Below are positions 1-8,160 of a stretch of DNA of 64,000 nt, piece after piece; position 1 is the stretch's first letter, and each line of letters starts with the position of its first letter. Position numbers and translations under genes: made by a program. The stretch spans positions 186,001-250,000 of the forward strand of contig SVFN01000002.1 in NCBI GenBank assembly GCA_015056815.1, in the 5' to 3' direction. The notes beneath the pieces were generated by a model. It saw only the letters and a program-made list of their open reading frames with translations, searched no databases and was not told the DNA's origin. This stretch comes from Lachnospiraceae bacterium. GTDB taxonomy: Bacteria; Bacillota; Clostridia; Lachnospirales; Lachnospiraceae.

Positions 1-101
1 ACGTATTTCCTTGATTTATCAGCATGAATGATCTTGCCTACCTTTAAAAACTGTTCTGCGCTCGCCAGAGAGCTGCCACCGAATTTTACTACTTTTTTCA
101 T
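1..101 (-). CDS. Aspartate kinase, N-terminus only (gene runs off the window)
   Basis: Only the first 33 codons are inside the window. The translation begins MKKVVKFGGSSLASAEQF; the K-F-G-G-S-S motif close to the start is the ATP/aspartate-binding signature of aspartokinases of the amino-acid kinase family. Aspartokinase makes aspartyl-4-phosphate, the first step toward lysine, methionine, threonine and isoleucine. The ATG at 99-101 follows a good AGAGGAG ribosome site at 108-114. It lies 136 bp downstream of homoserine dehydrogenase on the same strand, so the two may be co-transcribed. The isoform and C-terminal ACT domains cannot be judged from this fragment. Confidence 0.85.
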   Translation of the reverse strand, partial: MKKVVKFGGSSLASAEQFLKVGKIIHADKSRKY

Positions 102-237
102 AATTTACTCCTCTGTTCTGAGTATTGTCAAACGATCCGTCTTCCAAACGGGACCGTTCCATACCTTACACTTTCTTTTTGTTTCTTGGTTTTATCTCAG
201 CCGTCCCGGAATTTAACTGATCTCCATCCGTATTATT

Positions 238-1443
238 CTATTCTTCCACACGGATCATGCTGATTATTTTATCAAACTGTGCTGCCTTTTCTTGGTATTC
301 CTTCTCAGACATTGCCGGGGAAACGAATCCGATTTCTCCCTCAACCACACCTTCCGCAAACTCTGCGCCCGCAAAAACAGATTCTGCCTTTACCTTCTCT
401 GCGCAGTCGATGCGGACAAAGAAACGTTTCGAGGAATCCTCAAAGCTGGAAAGCTGCAATTTCTCTGCATCCCAACGGCACGGGAATGTCTTGCCAAGAT
501 GACGTGCACAGTCGATCATATCCGAAACCACCGCACTGGCCGTCGGAAGTTTCCCTGCTCCGGCTCCATAATACATTGTATTCCCAAGATTATTTCCATG
601 TACCAGGATCGCATTAAAAACATCCGAAACGGAAAACAGCGGATTCTTCGGGAACAATATAAATGGAGAAACCATTGCAAAATATTTGCCGTCGATCATT
701 TTGCTCATACCTAAAAGCTTAATGGTCGCTCCAAACTTCTTCGCATACGCAAAGTCATTCGTTGTGATCTTTGTAATACCTTCTGTATAAATATCTGCCG
801 CATCCACGTTTTTGCCAAATGCAAGAGAAGAGAGGATCGCGATCTTACGACAGGCGTCATATCCTTCGATATCAGCTTCCGGATTGCGTTCTGCATATCC
901 CATCTCCTGAGCTTTTTTTAATACTTCGTTAAAATCAGCTCCCTCTGTCTCCATCTTCGTCAGGATATAGTTGGTGGTGCCGTTCAAAATACCGGTGATC
1001 GCATCGATCTTCTCAGGCGTCAATGCCGTATTGAGCGTGCGGATGATCGGAATACCGCCTCCCACACTTGCCTCAAACAGATAGTTGCATTGATTCTCTC
1101 TGGCAATAGTCATAAGCTCCTGCCCATGTTTCTCCACCAGTTCTTTATTGGAAGTGCACACGCTCTTTCCTGCAAGGAGTGCTCTCTTTGTAAATGTATA
1201 TGCCGGCTCCACACCGCCCATTGCTTCCGCTACTACTTTCACGTCCGGATCATTCATGATAACATCCACGTCATGCACGATGAGATTCTCATAGGGATCT
1301 CCCGGAAAATCCCTCAGATCCAGGATGTATTTGACATCCATCTCGTCTTCCGTTTTCTGATTGATCGCTTCCTGATTCGTTTTGATCACTTCCACGATAC
1401 CGCTTCCGACAGTACCGTATCCCAACACTGCTACTTTGACCAT
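238..1443 (-). CDS. hom: Homoserine dehydrogenase
   Basis: NAD(P)H-dependent reduction of aspartate semialdehyde to homoserine, the branch point to threonine and methionine. The 401-residue protein starts with the Rossmann dinucleotide motif VKVAVLGYGTVGSGIVEV (residues 2-19). The family signature GILNGTTNYILTKM lies near residue 150, followed by the conserved AEADIEG-like stretch (NPEADIEGYDACRKIAILSS). The length matches the catalytic core; the C-terminal part is shorter than in enzymes with a classic terminal ACT domain. The ATG at 1443 has an AAGGAGT ribosome site. It sits 5 bp downstream of the ACT-domain gene and upstream of aspartate kinase, forming an aspartate-family operon. Confidence 0.95.
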   Translation of the reverse strand: MVKVAVLGYGTVGSGIVEVIKTNQEAINQKTEDEMDVKYILDLRDFPGDPYENLIVHDVDVIMNDPDVKVVAEAMGGVEPAYTFTKRALLAGKSVCTSNKELVEKHGQELMTIARENQCNYLFEASVGGGIPIIRTLNTALTPEKIDAITGILNGTTNYILTKMETEGADFNEVLKKAQEMGYAERNPEADIEGYDACRKIAILSSLAFGKNVDAADIYTEGITKITTNDFAYAKKFGATIKLLGMSKMIDGKYFAMVSPFILFPKNPLFSVSDVFNAILVHGNNLGNTMYYGAGAGKLPTASAVVSDMIDCARHLGKTFPCRWDAEKLQLSSFEDSSKRFFVRIDCAEKVKAESVFAGAEFAEGVVEGEIGFVSPAMSEKEYQEKAAQFDKIISMIRVEE

Positions 1444-1448
1444 GATTT

Positions 1449-1892
1449 TTACTCCTTAGCTAATATTTTGACGTTGTGTACGCCTTCTTTTTGTTCCATT
1501 TCCTGTATCATTTCCGAAATATTCCCTGTCGACTTGAGGATCTGTATACTGATACTTAAAGAAGCCACCCTGCCGATGGGAATACTCTGATGGATCGTCA
1601 GGATATTTGCACCATAATCGGCAACTACCTTCAACACATCCGAAAGAAGTCCCGGCTCATCATCCACCTCGACCGTAAACGTGAGTGTTGTCCCTTCCGC
1701 CGTATCATGAAAAGGGAAAATATCCTCTTTGTATTTATAAAAGGAACTGCGACTGATCCCGACCTGATCCACCGCCTCCTGAACAGATAAGACCCTGCCG
1801 CTCTCAATCAGGCTTTTCGCCTCCACAACCTTTAACAATACCTCCGGCAGTGCCCGCCGCCTTACCACATAATAACCTGTTTCCTGTGTCAT
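1449..1892 (-). CDS. UPF0735/PheB-type ACT domain protein
   Basis: A small, 147-residue, probably cytosolic regulatory protein. Residues 1-65 contain a short helix-turn-helix-like region (VQEAVDQVGISRSSFYKYKE). Residues 70-145 form an ACT domain, with the typical turn DDEPGLLSDVLKVVADYGANI written here only to its core (DEPGLLSDVL). This architecture matches the UPF0735 family (B. subtilis PheB), often encoded beside homoserine dehydrogenase or prephenate dehydratase. ACT domains bind amino acids, so a role in sensing a product of the hom pathway is likely but inferred. It is the first gene of the operon, with a strong promoter at 1970-1998 and a CAGGAGA ribosome site before the ATG. Confidence 0.85.
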   Translation of the reverse strand: MTQETGYYVVRRRALPEVLLKVVEAKSLIESGRVLSVQEAVDQVGISRSSFYKYKEDIFPFHDTAEGTTLTFTVEVDDEPGLLSDVLKVVADYGANILTIHQSIPIGRVASLSISIQILKSTGNISEMIQEMEQKEGVHNVKILAKE

Positions 1893-1969
1893 ATTGTTCT
1901 CCTGAATATTTATTCATGAATGCGGTTATCCGTCCGCACACAAAAGACAGTTGTATGTCACCGAAAGAT

Positions 1970-1998
1970 ATTCTAGCATAGTATACAAATTAGTGCAA
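1970..1998 (-). promoter_or_regulatory. Sigma-A-type promoter of the ACT-hom-aspartate kinase operon
   Basis: On the minus strand a -35 TTGCAC (1993-1998) and -10 TAGAAT (1970-1975) are separated by exactly 17 bp. The predicted transcript starts near 1963 and gives a leader of about 70 nt. That leader holds a short GCGG/CCGC hairpin but no T-box or recognisable riboswitch. Confidence 0.65.
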
Positions 1999-2062
1999 GT
2001 AGATTTGTTAGTTTTTTCAAGTTTTTTCTCATCATTCATCCGCTGCCTTTTATTGCACCACG

Positions 2063-2092
2063 TAAAAAACCCCGGGGAACAATCCCCGGGGT
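2063..2092 (-). terminator. Rho-independent terminator of glyA
   Basis: A perfect 10-bp stem, ACCCCGGGGA / TCCCCGGGGT, with a 4-nt loop. On the minus strand it is followed by a run of T (2064-2069). It lies 10 bp after the glyA stop codon. Confidence 0.9.
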
Positions 2093-2102
2093 CTTTCTTT
2101 TA

Positions 2103-3341
2103 TCAGATCAACGGATACTTATCCGTCAGTGTCTTGATGATGGCTGCCGCCTCATCCACTTTTTCTTCACCGCCTTTGATCACAAGTGCAATAGCCTCTG
2201 CGATCTGATCCATATCCTCTGTATTGAGTCCGCGGGATGTAACCGCTGCTGTACCGAGACGGATACCGCTTGTAACAAACGGAGATTTCGGATCGTTCGG
2301 AATTGTATTTTTATTCGCTGTGATATGAGCCTGATCCAACAGCTTCTCGATTGCCTTACCGGTCAGATCATATGGAGTAAGATCGACTAACATCAGATGA
2401 TTATCCGTACCGCCGGATACGATCTTGATGTCTCTATCCTGCAATCCCTTGCAAAGAGCCTGTGCATTATCCACGATCCCCTGCGCATAAGCCTTGAAGG
2501 AATCATCCAGCGCCTCCTTGAAGCAGACTGCCTTCGCTGCGATCACATGCATCAGCGGACCGCCCTGGATCCCCGGGAAGATCGCTTTGTTAAAGTTGTA
2601 TTTCTCTGCCACCTCTGCACTTGAGAGGATCATACCGCCTCTGGGACCTCTTAAAGTCTTATGTGTCGTAGTCGTCGTCACATGCGCATAAGGAATGGGA
2701 CTCGGATGAAGACCTGCTGCCACAAGTCCTGCGATGTGGGCCATATCTACCATAAGAACTGCACCCACTTCATCGGCGATCTCTCTGAATCTCTTGAAGT
2801 CGATCGTTCTCGCGTAAGCGGAAGCACCTGCGATGATCATCTTCGGCTGACACTCTTTCGCGATACGCAGTACCTCATCATAATCGATAAAACCTTCATC
2901 ATTCACACCGTAAGGTACACAGTTAAAATATTTACCGGACATATTGACCGGTGAACCGTGTGAAAGATGTCCGCCATGGTCGAGATTCATGCCCATATAC
3001 GTATCTCCGGGCTCAAGGATCGCGAAAAAGACTGCCATATTCGCCTGCGCGCCGGAATGAGGCTGCACATTGGCATACTCACAGCCAAACAGTTCCTTAG
3101 CACGTTCTCTGGCAAGATCCTCCACCACGTCCACGCAGTCACATCCGCCATAGTAACGTTTGCCCGGATAACCTTCTGCATACTTGTTTGTCAGAGGGCT
3201 TCCCATTGCTGCCATAACAGCTTTGCTAACCCAGTTTTCAGACGCGATCAGCTCGATATGGCTGTTCTGTCTGTTCTGCTCGTCCACGATCGCCTGTGCG
3301 ATTTCAGGGTCTACATTTCTTACTTCGTCCAGTGAATACAT
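2103..3341 (-). CDS. glyA: Serine hydroxymethyltransferase
   Basis: PLP enzyme converting serine and tetrahydrofolate to glycine and 5,10-methylene-THF, the main one-carbon source. At 412 residues it is full length. Visible landmarks are the N-terminal I-E-L-I-A-S-E-N motif (residues 30-37), the glycine-rich [13 protein letters not shown] segment (54-66), and the PLP-lysine motif [16 protein letters not shown] near residue 225, in which the Lys after T-H forms the Schiff base. The ATG at 3341 has a strong GGAGGT ribosome site. It is monocistronic, with its own terminator at 2063-2092. Confidence 0.97.
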   Translation of the reverse strand: MYSLDEVRNVDPEIAQAIVDEQNRQNSHIELIASENWVSKAVMAAMGSPLTNKYAEGYPGKRYYGGCDCVDVVEDLARERAKELFGCEYANVQPHSGAQANMAVFFAILEPGDTYMGMNLDHGGHLSHGSPVNMSGKYFNCVPYGVNDEGFIDYDEVLRIAKECQPKMIIAGASAYARTIDFKRFREIADEVGAVLMVDMAHIAGLVAAGLHPSPIPYAHVTTTTTHKTLRGPRGGMILSSAEVAEKYNFNKAIFPGIQGGPLMHVIAAKAVCFKEALDDSFKAYAQGIVDNAQALCKGLQDRDIKIVSGGTDNHLMLVDLTPYDLTGKAIEKLLDQAHITANKNTIPNDPKSPFVTSGIRLGTAAVTSRGLNTEDMDQIAEAIALVIKGGEEKVDEAAAIIKTLTDKYPLI

Positions 3342-3647
3342 AACTACCTCCGTAAAATTTCTCTTATTTTGCGGGTCCGTTCCCCATAACTATCCTATGC
3401 CCGTCCCGGAACCCTAAACGCTTTTATTGTAGCATAAGTTTATTTGAATGGAAAGTATATTCTGACAGGAAACGTATTTATTTCGTGTTTTCTTCATATT
3501 TATTCCTATAACAGGCTGACATTTTCGGCAATTTCATACAGTTCCATGCAGTTTTTTCCTCTCCCTTCATCCATTCGCCGGGTCCGTGCCGGCACCACTC
3601 TTTCACTTACATTTGCGGATTTCGTTCTATTTCTGCATGTGGGTTTC
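3342..3647. other. Intergenic region, glyA promoter side
   Basis: No convincing gene. On the minus strand a possible glyA promoter has a -10 TACAAT at 3426-3431 and a weak TTTCCA -35 17 bp upstream. A GTGCCGGCAC palindrome near 3583 may act as a weak terminator for the ATP-grasp gene, but it lacks a clear T-run. Short open frames here have no ribosome site. Confidence 0.4.
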
Positions 3648-4652
3648 CTACCGTATGATCCTGGGAAGCTCAATATAAGAGACTGTCCGCTCCACCGGCT
3701 CAAAGTACCATTCCGTTTTTCGCCCAAGCACCTTATGTAAGGCGATGTTGGGGATATTGATCTTCTCTGCCTCGCAGGTCATCTGCAGACCGCCTGACAT
3801 GCGCGTGTTGATCTCCAGAAGATATGGGATATCATCCTTGATCTTAAACTGGATGTTGCAGGGATACTGTAAATTTGTTTTCTCCATGATGATCCTGCTC
3901 ATTTTTAAGATCTCTTTATCAAACCGTATCTGTTCATGGCGGGAACTGCTTTTAAATCTCGGAACCGCGATCAGTCCCTGCTCTGTATTCAGACAGTCCA
4001 CGCTGATCTCCTTTCCCGGCAGATACGGCATGACCATCAGATCGTTAAACCGTTCCACTTCACCAAGTGCCGCCACATAATCGCCGTAAGTCATCTCGGC
4101 GCCCTGATAGACACGTAATCTCTGAAAACGATCGGTCTGTTCGATGATCCTGCGGTAGCTCATCGCCCCTTCGTCCTTTACGAATTTCACGCAGACCTGA
4201 TCGCAGTTCTTTTTCAGTTCCCGGTATGCCTGTTCAAATTCCTGTACCGTATTCACCATGTGGTACTGCGGAATGGAAATCTCTCCGCAGTCTTTGAAAA
4301 AATCATAAGTCGCCGCTTTGTCATTCAATAGTTTCAGTATCTTATTATCATCCACCATGACCTTTACGCCAATCTCCTGAAATCTCTGTCTGTTTTCACT
4401 GATCTGTGTCATGTTTCTTCTGGGAACAAAGACGTCCACCTTGTGCTCTTTACAAAACTGCAGGCATTCCTGTATATATTCATCTCCTTCCGACAAAGGC
4501 TCCGGATACCATTCGTCGCAGACCTTCTGAATGACAGAATCCTCCTGTTTATTTGTCGCGATCACTTTTATTTCTTCTTTTTCATCCTGCTTCATCAGCT
4601 CGATCAGCCTGTAGGAAGTGCTGAACCAGTGATTAAACCATACTTTGATCAT
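3648..4652 (-). CDS. ATP-grasp family ligase of unknown substrate
   Basis: A 334-residue cytosolic protein with a carbamoyl-phosphate-synthase-like ATP-grasp fold. The N-terminal pre-ATP-grasp part (1-105) is followed by the ATP-grasp core. The central strand VCVKFVKDEGAMSYRRI near residue 170 resembles the nucleotide-binding lysine region. The C-terminal motif PYLLEINTRMSGG near residue 290 carries the Glu and Asn that bind Mg-ATP in this superfamily. The substrate is unknown; members make amide, peptide or carboxyphosphate bonds. Start chosen at 4652 (MIKVWFNHWF), where GAGGAG lies 7 bases upstream; an in-frame start 11 codons earlier lacks a ribosome site. The upstream neighbour is divergent, so there is no operon context. 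Confidence 0.75.
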   Translation of the reverse strand: MIKVWFNHWFSTSYRLIELMKQDEKEEIKVIATNKQEDSVIQKVCDEWYPEPLSEGDEYIQECLQFCKEHKVDVFVPRRNMTQISENRQRFQEIGVKVMVDDNKILKLLNDKAATYDFFKDCGEISIPQYHMVNTVQEFEQAYRELKKNCDQVCVKFVKDEGAMSYRRIIEQTDRFQRLRVYQGAEMTYGDYVAALGEVERFNDLMVMPYLPGKEISVDCLNTEQGLIAVPRFKSSSRHEQIRFDKEILKMSRIIMEKTNLQYPCNIQFKIKDDIPYLLEINTRMSGGLQMTCEAEKINIPNIALHKVLGRKTEWYFEPVERTVSYIELPRIIR

Positions 4653-4916
4653 TTTTCTTCTCCTCGTATCCTTTTTTACAGCCACGAAAGCCTTAAAACT
4701 TCTTCTTTTCGATACGGCTTCCCCTTCTCATTCTGTTTTTCCGGAGCAATCTTTTTCTGCTTTTGCAGATAAGACAGACATTAAAGGTAATGAAACAACC
4801 ATTCCCTCCGAAAACATAGAATGTTTAGAAATACATGTCTGTTTCAGATGCACCTACTATAACACAGATCAAAAAAGAATACAAAAAAGTAAATACTGGC
4901 GGCAGTGGATATGACA

Positions 4917-4992
4917 GCAAAATCCAATAACAGAGATAGTTTATCGAGCCGTAAATGCGCAGTAAATGCGCATTTCGGCTGTGAATAGTAAC
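4917..4992 (+). repeat. MITE-like element, truncated copy
   Basis: Matches the last 76 bp of the 144-bp element at 13509-13652, from GCAAAATCCAATAACAGAG through the intact right terminus CGGCTGTGAATAGTAAC. The left half, including the left inverted terminus, is missing. It lies just upstream of the promoter at 5022. Confidence 0.85.
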
Positions 4993-5021
4993 CATGAATT
5001 CAATTTTATCCGTAAAAGTTT

Positions 5022-5050
5022 TTGCGTATCCTGTCGGTATATGTTAGAAT
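5022..5050 (+). promoter_or_regulatory. Promoter of the lipid kinase/PAP2 pair
   Basis: -35 TTGCGT (5022-5027), 17-bp spacer, -10 TAGAAT (5045-5050). The predicted start near 5057 leaves a leader of about 37 nt before the ATG at 5094. Confidence 0.6.
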
Positions 5051-5093
5051 AGGGATTGGTTGTTACCATTTTTAATCTACGGAGAAAATACCA

Positions 5094-6011
5094 ATGTATC
5101 ATATGATCGTAAATCCTTCCTCCAAGTCCGGATTCGGCATGCGCAAATGGAAGGAATTAAAAAGTTTGTTTTTAAAGAAAATGGTCACTTACAATGTTCA
5201 GTTTACCTCAGGACCGATGGATACCTACAAGTGTATCCGTAAACTGACCGGCGGCAGTTTCACCCTTCCGTTAAAGATCGTAGTGCTCGGTGGAGACGGT
5301 ACCCTCAATGAAGTATTAAACGGGATACAGGATTTTGAAAACACTGTCCTGACCTTCCTGCCGACAGGCTCCAGCAATGATCTTGCCAGAGACTTAAAAC
5401 GCACTTCCGATCCGGAAGAATTACTGGAGCATTTATCCGATTCATCCCCTTTTGAGATGGATTTCGGCGCTGTCCGCTACAAAGGCGGCAAGCGCAGATT
5501 CATTGTCAGCAGCGGGATCGGATTTGATGCCGCCGTATGTGAGGAATCGCTTCACTCCACGCTCAAAAAAGTGTTGAATCTTTTCCGTCTCGGCAAACTG
5601 ACCTACGGCATGATCGCCCTGAAGCTTCTGATCCAGGCTAAGCCTGTTTCCTGCGATCTGTGGCTGGATGATTCCGATACACCGATCCATTTTGACCGTA
5701 TGCTTTTCTGTGCTGCCATGAATCATAAATATGAAGGCGGTGGATTTATGTTTTCACCTGAAGCAGACGATGCCGATGGTTACCTGGATATCTGTCTTGC
5801 CGCCAATCTGAGTAAATGGCGGGTACCGTTTTTACTGCCACTCGCCATGAAGGGAAAACACGTCGGCAAGCAGGGGATCTACAACTATCGCGCCAAAAAG
5901 ATCAGGATCAAAACCTCCTCTCCTCTTCCGGTTCATACGGATGGAGAGATCTGCGGACACTTCGATTCGCTCGAACTGACCTGCGAAGAGAAGAAATTGA
6001 AATTTTTATAA
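5094..6011 (+). CDS. Diacylglycerol kinase family (YegS/DgkB-like) lipid kinase
   Basis: A 305-residue soluble lipid kinase that would phosphorylate diacylglycerol or a related lipid at the membrane. Diagnostic motifs are the N-terminal IVNPSSKSGFG (residues 5-15), the nucleotide-binding VVLGGDGTLNEVLNG (about 63-77) and PTGSSNDLARDL (about 92-103). These are the G-G-D-G-T and G-S-x-N-D-x-A-R signatures of the DAGK catalytic domain. The C-terminal half carries the second domain with H-T-D-G-E near the end. GGAG lies nine bases before the ATG. The PAP2 gene follows after 19 bp, so kinase and phosphatase of lipid metabolism are likely co-expressed. Confidence 0.9.
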   Translation: MYHMIVNPSSKSGFGMRKWKELKSLFLKKMVTYNVQFTSGPMDTYKCIRKLTGGSFTLPLKIVVLGGDGTLNEVLNGIQDFENTVLTFLPTGSSNDLARDLKRTSDPEELLEHLSDSSPFEMDFGAVRYKGGKRRFIVSSGIGFDAAVCEESLHSTLKKVLNLFRLGKLTYGMIALKLLIQAKPVSCDLWLDDSDTPIHFDRMLFCAAMNHKYEGGGFMFSPEADDADGYLDICLAANLSKWRVPFLLPLAMKGKHVGKQGIYNYRAKKIRIKTSSPLPVHTDGEICGHFDSLELTCEEKKLKFL

Positions 6012-6030
6012 GGAAAATAGCAGGATCATT

Positions 6031-6699
6031 ATGAAAACAGCCTCATCTTCCAACAGCTTTTTAAAACATTATTTTTTCATCATCGGCCCATTGGTTTACA
6101 TAATTCTCTATCTTTGTGCTTTCTTCTATATAGAAAAAAGACCGGTAGAGAAGCTCTACATTGTCCATATGGCGATTGATGATCACATTCCGTTTTGTGA
6201 ATATTTTGTCATCCCGTATTTTTTATGGTTTGTCTATTTCACGGGAGCCGTACTCTTACTTGCCTTTTATGACAGGAGAGATTACTATCGGCTCTTTATC
6301 ATGTTAGCAAGCGGTATGACGCTTTTTATCATTGTCTCCCTGCTCATTCCAAACGGCCATGAGCTACGGCCCACACATTTTGACAGAGATAACCTTTTCG
6401 TACACATGGTTCAGGCACTGTACCGCACTGATACTCCGACCAATCTGTTTCCCAGTATTCATTGCTATAATTCCCTGGCTGCGGATATCGCGATTCAAAA
6501 CAGCAAAGATCTTTCCGGTAAAAAATGGCTGCGGGCAGGCTCTTTTGTCCTATGCTGGCTGATCATTCTGGCCACGGTCTTTCTCAAGCAGCACTCTGTT
6601 TTTGATCTTCTGACCGCCTTTGCCCTGACAGCAGTGATGTATGTGCTGGTGTATGGAAGAGATACTTTCCGGAATTTTTGCAATGCTACAGCAGAATAA
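6031..6699 (+). CDS. PAP2-family membrane phosphatase
   Basis: A 222-residue membrane protein with about six hydrophobic segments. The PAP2 phosphatase signatures are visible though divergent: R-P-T after N-G-H-E-L near residue 113, P-S-I-H-C near residue 144 (P-S-x-H motif, His as acid/base), and K-Q-H-S-V-F-D near 190 (corresponding to R-x5-H-x3-D, His as nucleophile). It probably dephosphorylates a lipid phosphate such as phosphatidate, phosphatidylglycerophosphate or undecaprenyl pyrophosphate; which one is unknown. It is downstream of the lipid kinase and followed by a terminator. Confidence 0.8.
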   Translation: MKTASSSNSFLKHYFFIIGPLVYIILYLCAFFYIEKRPVEKLYIVHMAIDDHIPFCEYFVIPYFLWFVYFTGAVLLLAFYDRRDYYRLFIMLASGMTLFIIVSLLIPNGHELRPTHFDRDNLFVHMVQALYRTDTPTNLFPSIHCYNSLAADIAIQNSKDLSGKKWLRAGSFVLCWLIILATVFLKQHSVFDLLTAFALTAVMYVLVYGRDTFRNFCNATAE

Positions 6700-6749
6700 A
6701 CATTGTCGTGAACAATGTCATAAAATGATAATGTGTTCCCGGCAAACCC

Positions 6750-6822
6750 AAAAAACAGATAGCCGATCGAGAGGATTCCCAAATGAGTTTTTCATTCATC
6801 CCATACGGCTATCTGTTTTCAT
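6750..6822 (+). terminator. Terminator-like inverted repeat after the PAP2 gene
   Basis: Arms AAACAGATAGCCG (about 6753-6765) and CGGCTATCTGTTT (about 6806-6818) are perfect complements with a loop of about 40 nt, followed by TTTCATTT. The long loop is unusual for an intrinsic terminator. Confidence 0.6.
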
Positions 6823-6957
6823 TTAAACCTGCTTTTCGGTCGCTGGTGCGCCTGACTTACCTGCGTCATTCCATTTCAATCATATTTTCAACCATCCTAA
6901 ACTGCATTCGCCGACAATATAAGCAGAGCATGCTTTCCTATATCCACCGCATTGTCT

Positions 6958-7947
6958 TTATTGAATGACTACCGGAAACTCATAGATCTCTCCGTTTGTA
7001 AAAGGACCTTCCTTTGCCTCGAGTACTTCGAATACCGCACCGCTCCAATCCGCTGCAATTTTTGCTTTTACCACTTCATCATAGCTTGTAAACATCAGTT
7101 CTTCCCCGTTTTTTACGACACTTCCTTCCAGTTTGCCGATCCCTTCCACCGATACCATTCCTGTATATCCGCTTTCCATGGACTCTGTTACGATCAAAAA
7201 GTCTTTGACTTCTTCCGTATCTTCCAGATTGACATATTTGCCACACTCATTTCTCTCAGGAAGTTCAAACGTCTCGCCTTTTGCCTGTGCCAGCTCCTGT
7301 GCAAGTACATAGGCTCTTGTTCTTGTGATCGCTGTCAGTTCTCCGAAAAGAAGCTGTCCGTAAATGCTTCCTTCCTTAAAGTCCTTCACTGCTTCCTCTG
7401 CCATCTTATCCTTGATCGAGGGCCATACTTTCTGCTCTTTTGTCAGAATCTCCAGTTCGCTCTCTTCCAGTGTTTCCTGTGCTCTGCTCCACAAGCTGTT
7501 TAACTCTGTATCCCACAACAGCTCCGGTTTCTGTGACATTTCTGTCATTTCAACCTGTGTCTGTGCACTCCGCATCTGTGCTGCATAAGAAGCCTCTGCC
7601 TCTTCGATCCCGGAAAGCTCTTCCTGTAAAGAACCTGCCTTAGCAGCAGCTTCCACTGCTTTCATTACTTCGTCCGTCTGCCCGTCAGAAGCTCCTGCCT
7701 CTTTTGCTTCTTCCGGATCTGACACTTCTTCCGGATCAGACGTCTCACTCTTCAAAGACTCATCCGCATTTTCCGGTGTTTCATTCACTTCCACATTTTC
7801 TGCCTCTACCGCTTCTTCGTCCTGCGCTTCGCCATCCGCTTTTTGTTCTGTGACGGCATCATCTGCATTTCCTGTGCTTCTCGCCGCAGTGCACCCTGTC
7901 ATCATAACTGCCATCATAAGTACTGCCAACAAACATTTCTTTTTCAT
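6958..7947 (-). CDS. Putative lipoprotein with acidic linker, unknown function
   Basis: A 329-residue secreted lipoprotein. Residues 1-19 form a lipoprotein signal (MKKKCLLAVLMMAVMMTGC), with Cys19 as the lipidation site. Residues 25-110 are extremely rich in Glu, Asp, Ala and Ser, a low-complexity linker. The C-terminal 200 residues are a folded domain of unrecognised family, ending in beta-strand-like segments (GTMVSVEGIGKLEGS region). The start at 7947 is supported by AAGGAG six bases upstream; a longer in-frame start 14 codons earlier has none. No neighbour suggests a role. I do not recognise the family. Confidence 0.75.
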   Translation of the reverse strand: MKKKCLLAVLMMAVMMTGCTAARSTGNADDAVTEQKADGEAQDEEAVEAENVEVNETPENADESLKSETSDPEEVSDPEEAKEAGASDGQTDEVMKAVEAAAKAGSLQEELSGIEEAEASYAAQMRSAQTQVEMTEMSQKPELLWDTELNSLWSRAQETLEESELEILTKEQKVWPSIKDKMAEEAVKDFKEGSIYGQLLFGELTAITRTRAYVLAQELAQAKGETFELPERNECGKYVNLEDTEEVKDFLIVTESMESGYTGMVSVEGIGKLEGSVVKNGEELMFTSYDEVVKAKIAADWSGAVFEVLEAKEGPFTNGEIYEFPVVIQ

Positions 7948-8160
7948 AATATTACTCCTTTTTATAAAACGAATACTTTTCTTACGCAAGCTGTATTATA
8001 CAAAGGAGCCCTCCATTTGTAAAGAATACTTTTCTTACCGTTTTCTTAGATTTTTCTTAAGGGCATTCCTGCTCCCTCTCCTATCCATTCAGACAGACGA
8101 AATTGAAACAGTTTTTTCGTTTCTGTAGCTTTTACAGTGCCTGCTGATTCTTTTTCATAT

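Larger units (their letters stand above)
4653..5093. other. Divergent intergenic region with a MITE half copy
   Basis: Contains a truncated 76-bp copy of the repeat element (4917-4992) and the diacylglycerol-kinase promoter (5022-5050). The remainder, 4653-4916, shows no gene with a ribosome site. Confidence 0.5.

Noticed and set aside
1893-1963. T-box or lysine/threonine leader before the hom operon
   Set aside because: The predicted leader is only about 70 nt and lacks the T-box sequence and terminator/antiterminator pair.
3506-3727. 73-residue minus-strand frame after the ATP-grasp gene
   Set aside because: Arg/Ser-rich, overlaps the ATP-grasp 3' end, and lacks a ribosome site or recognisable family.
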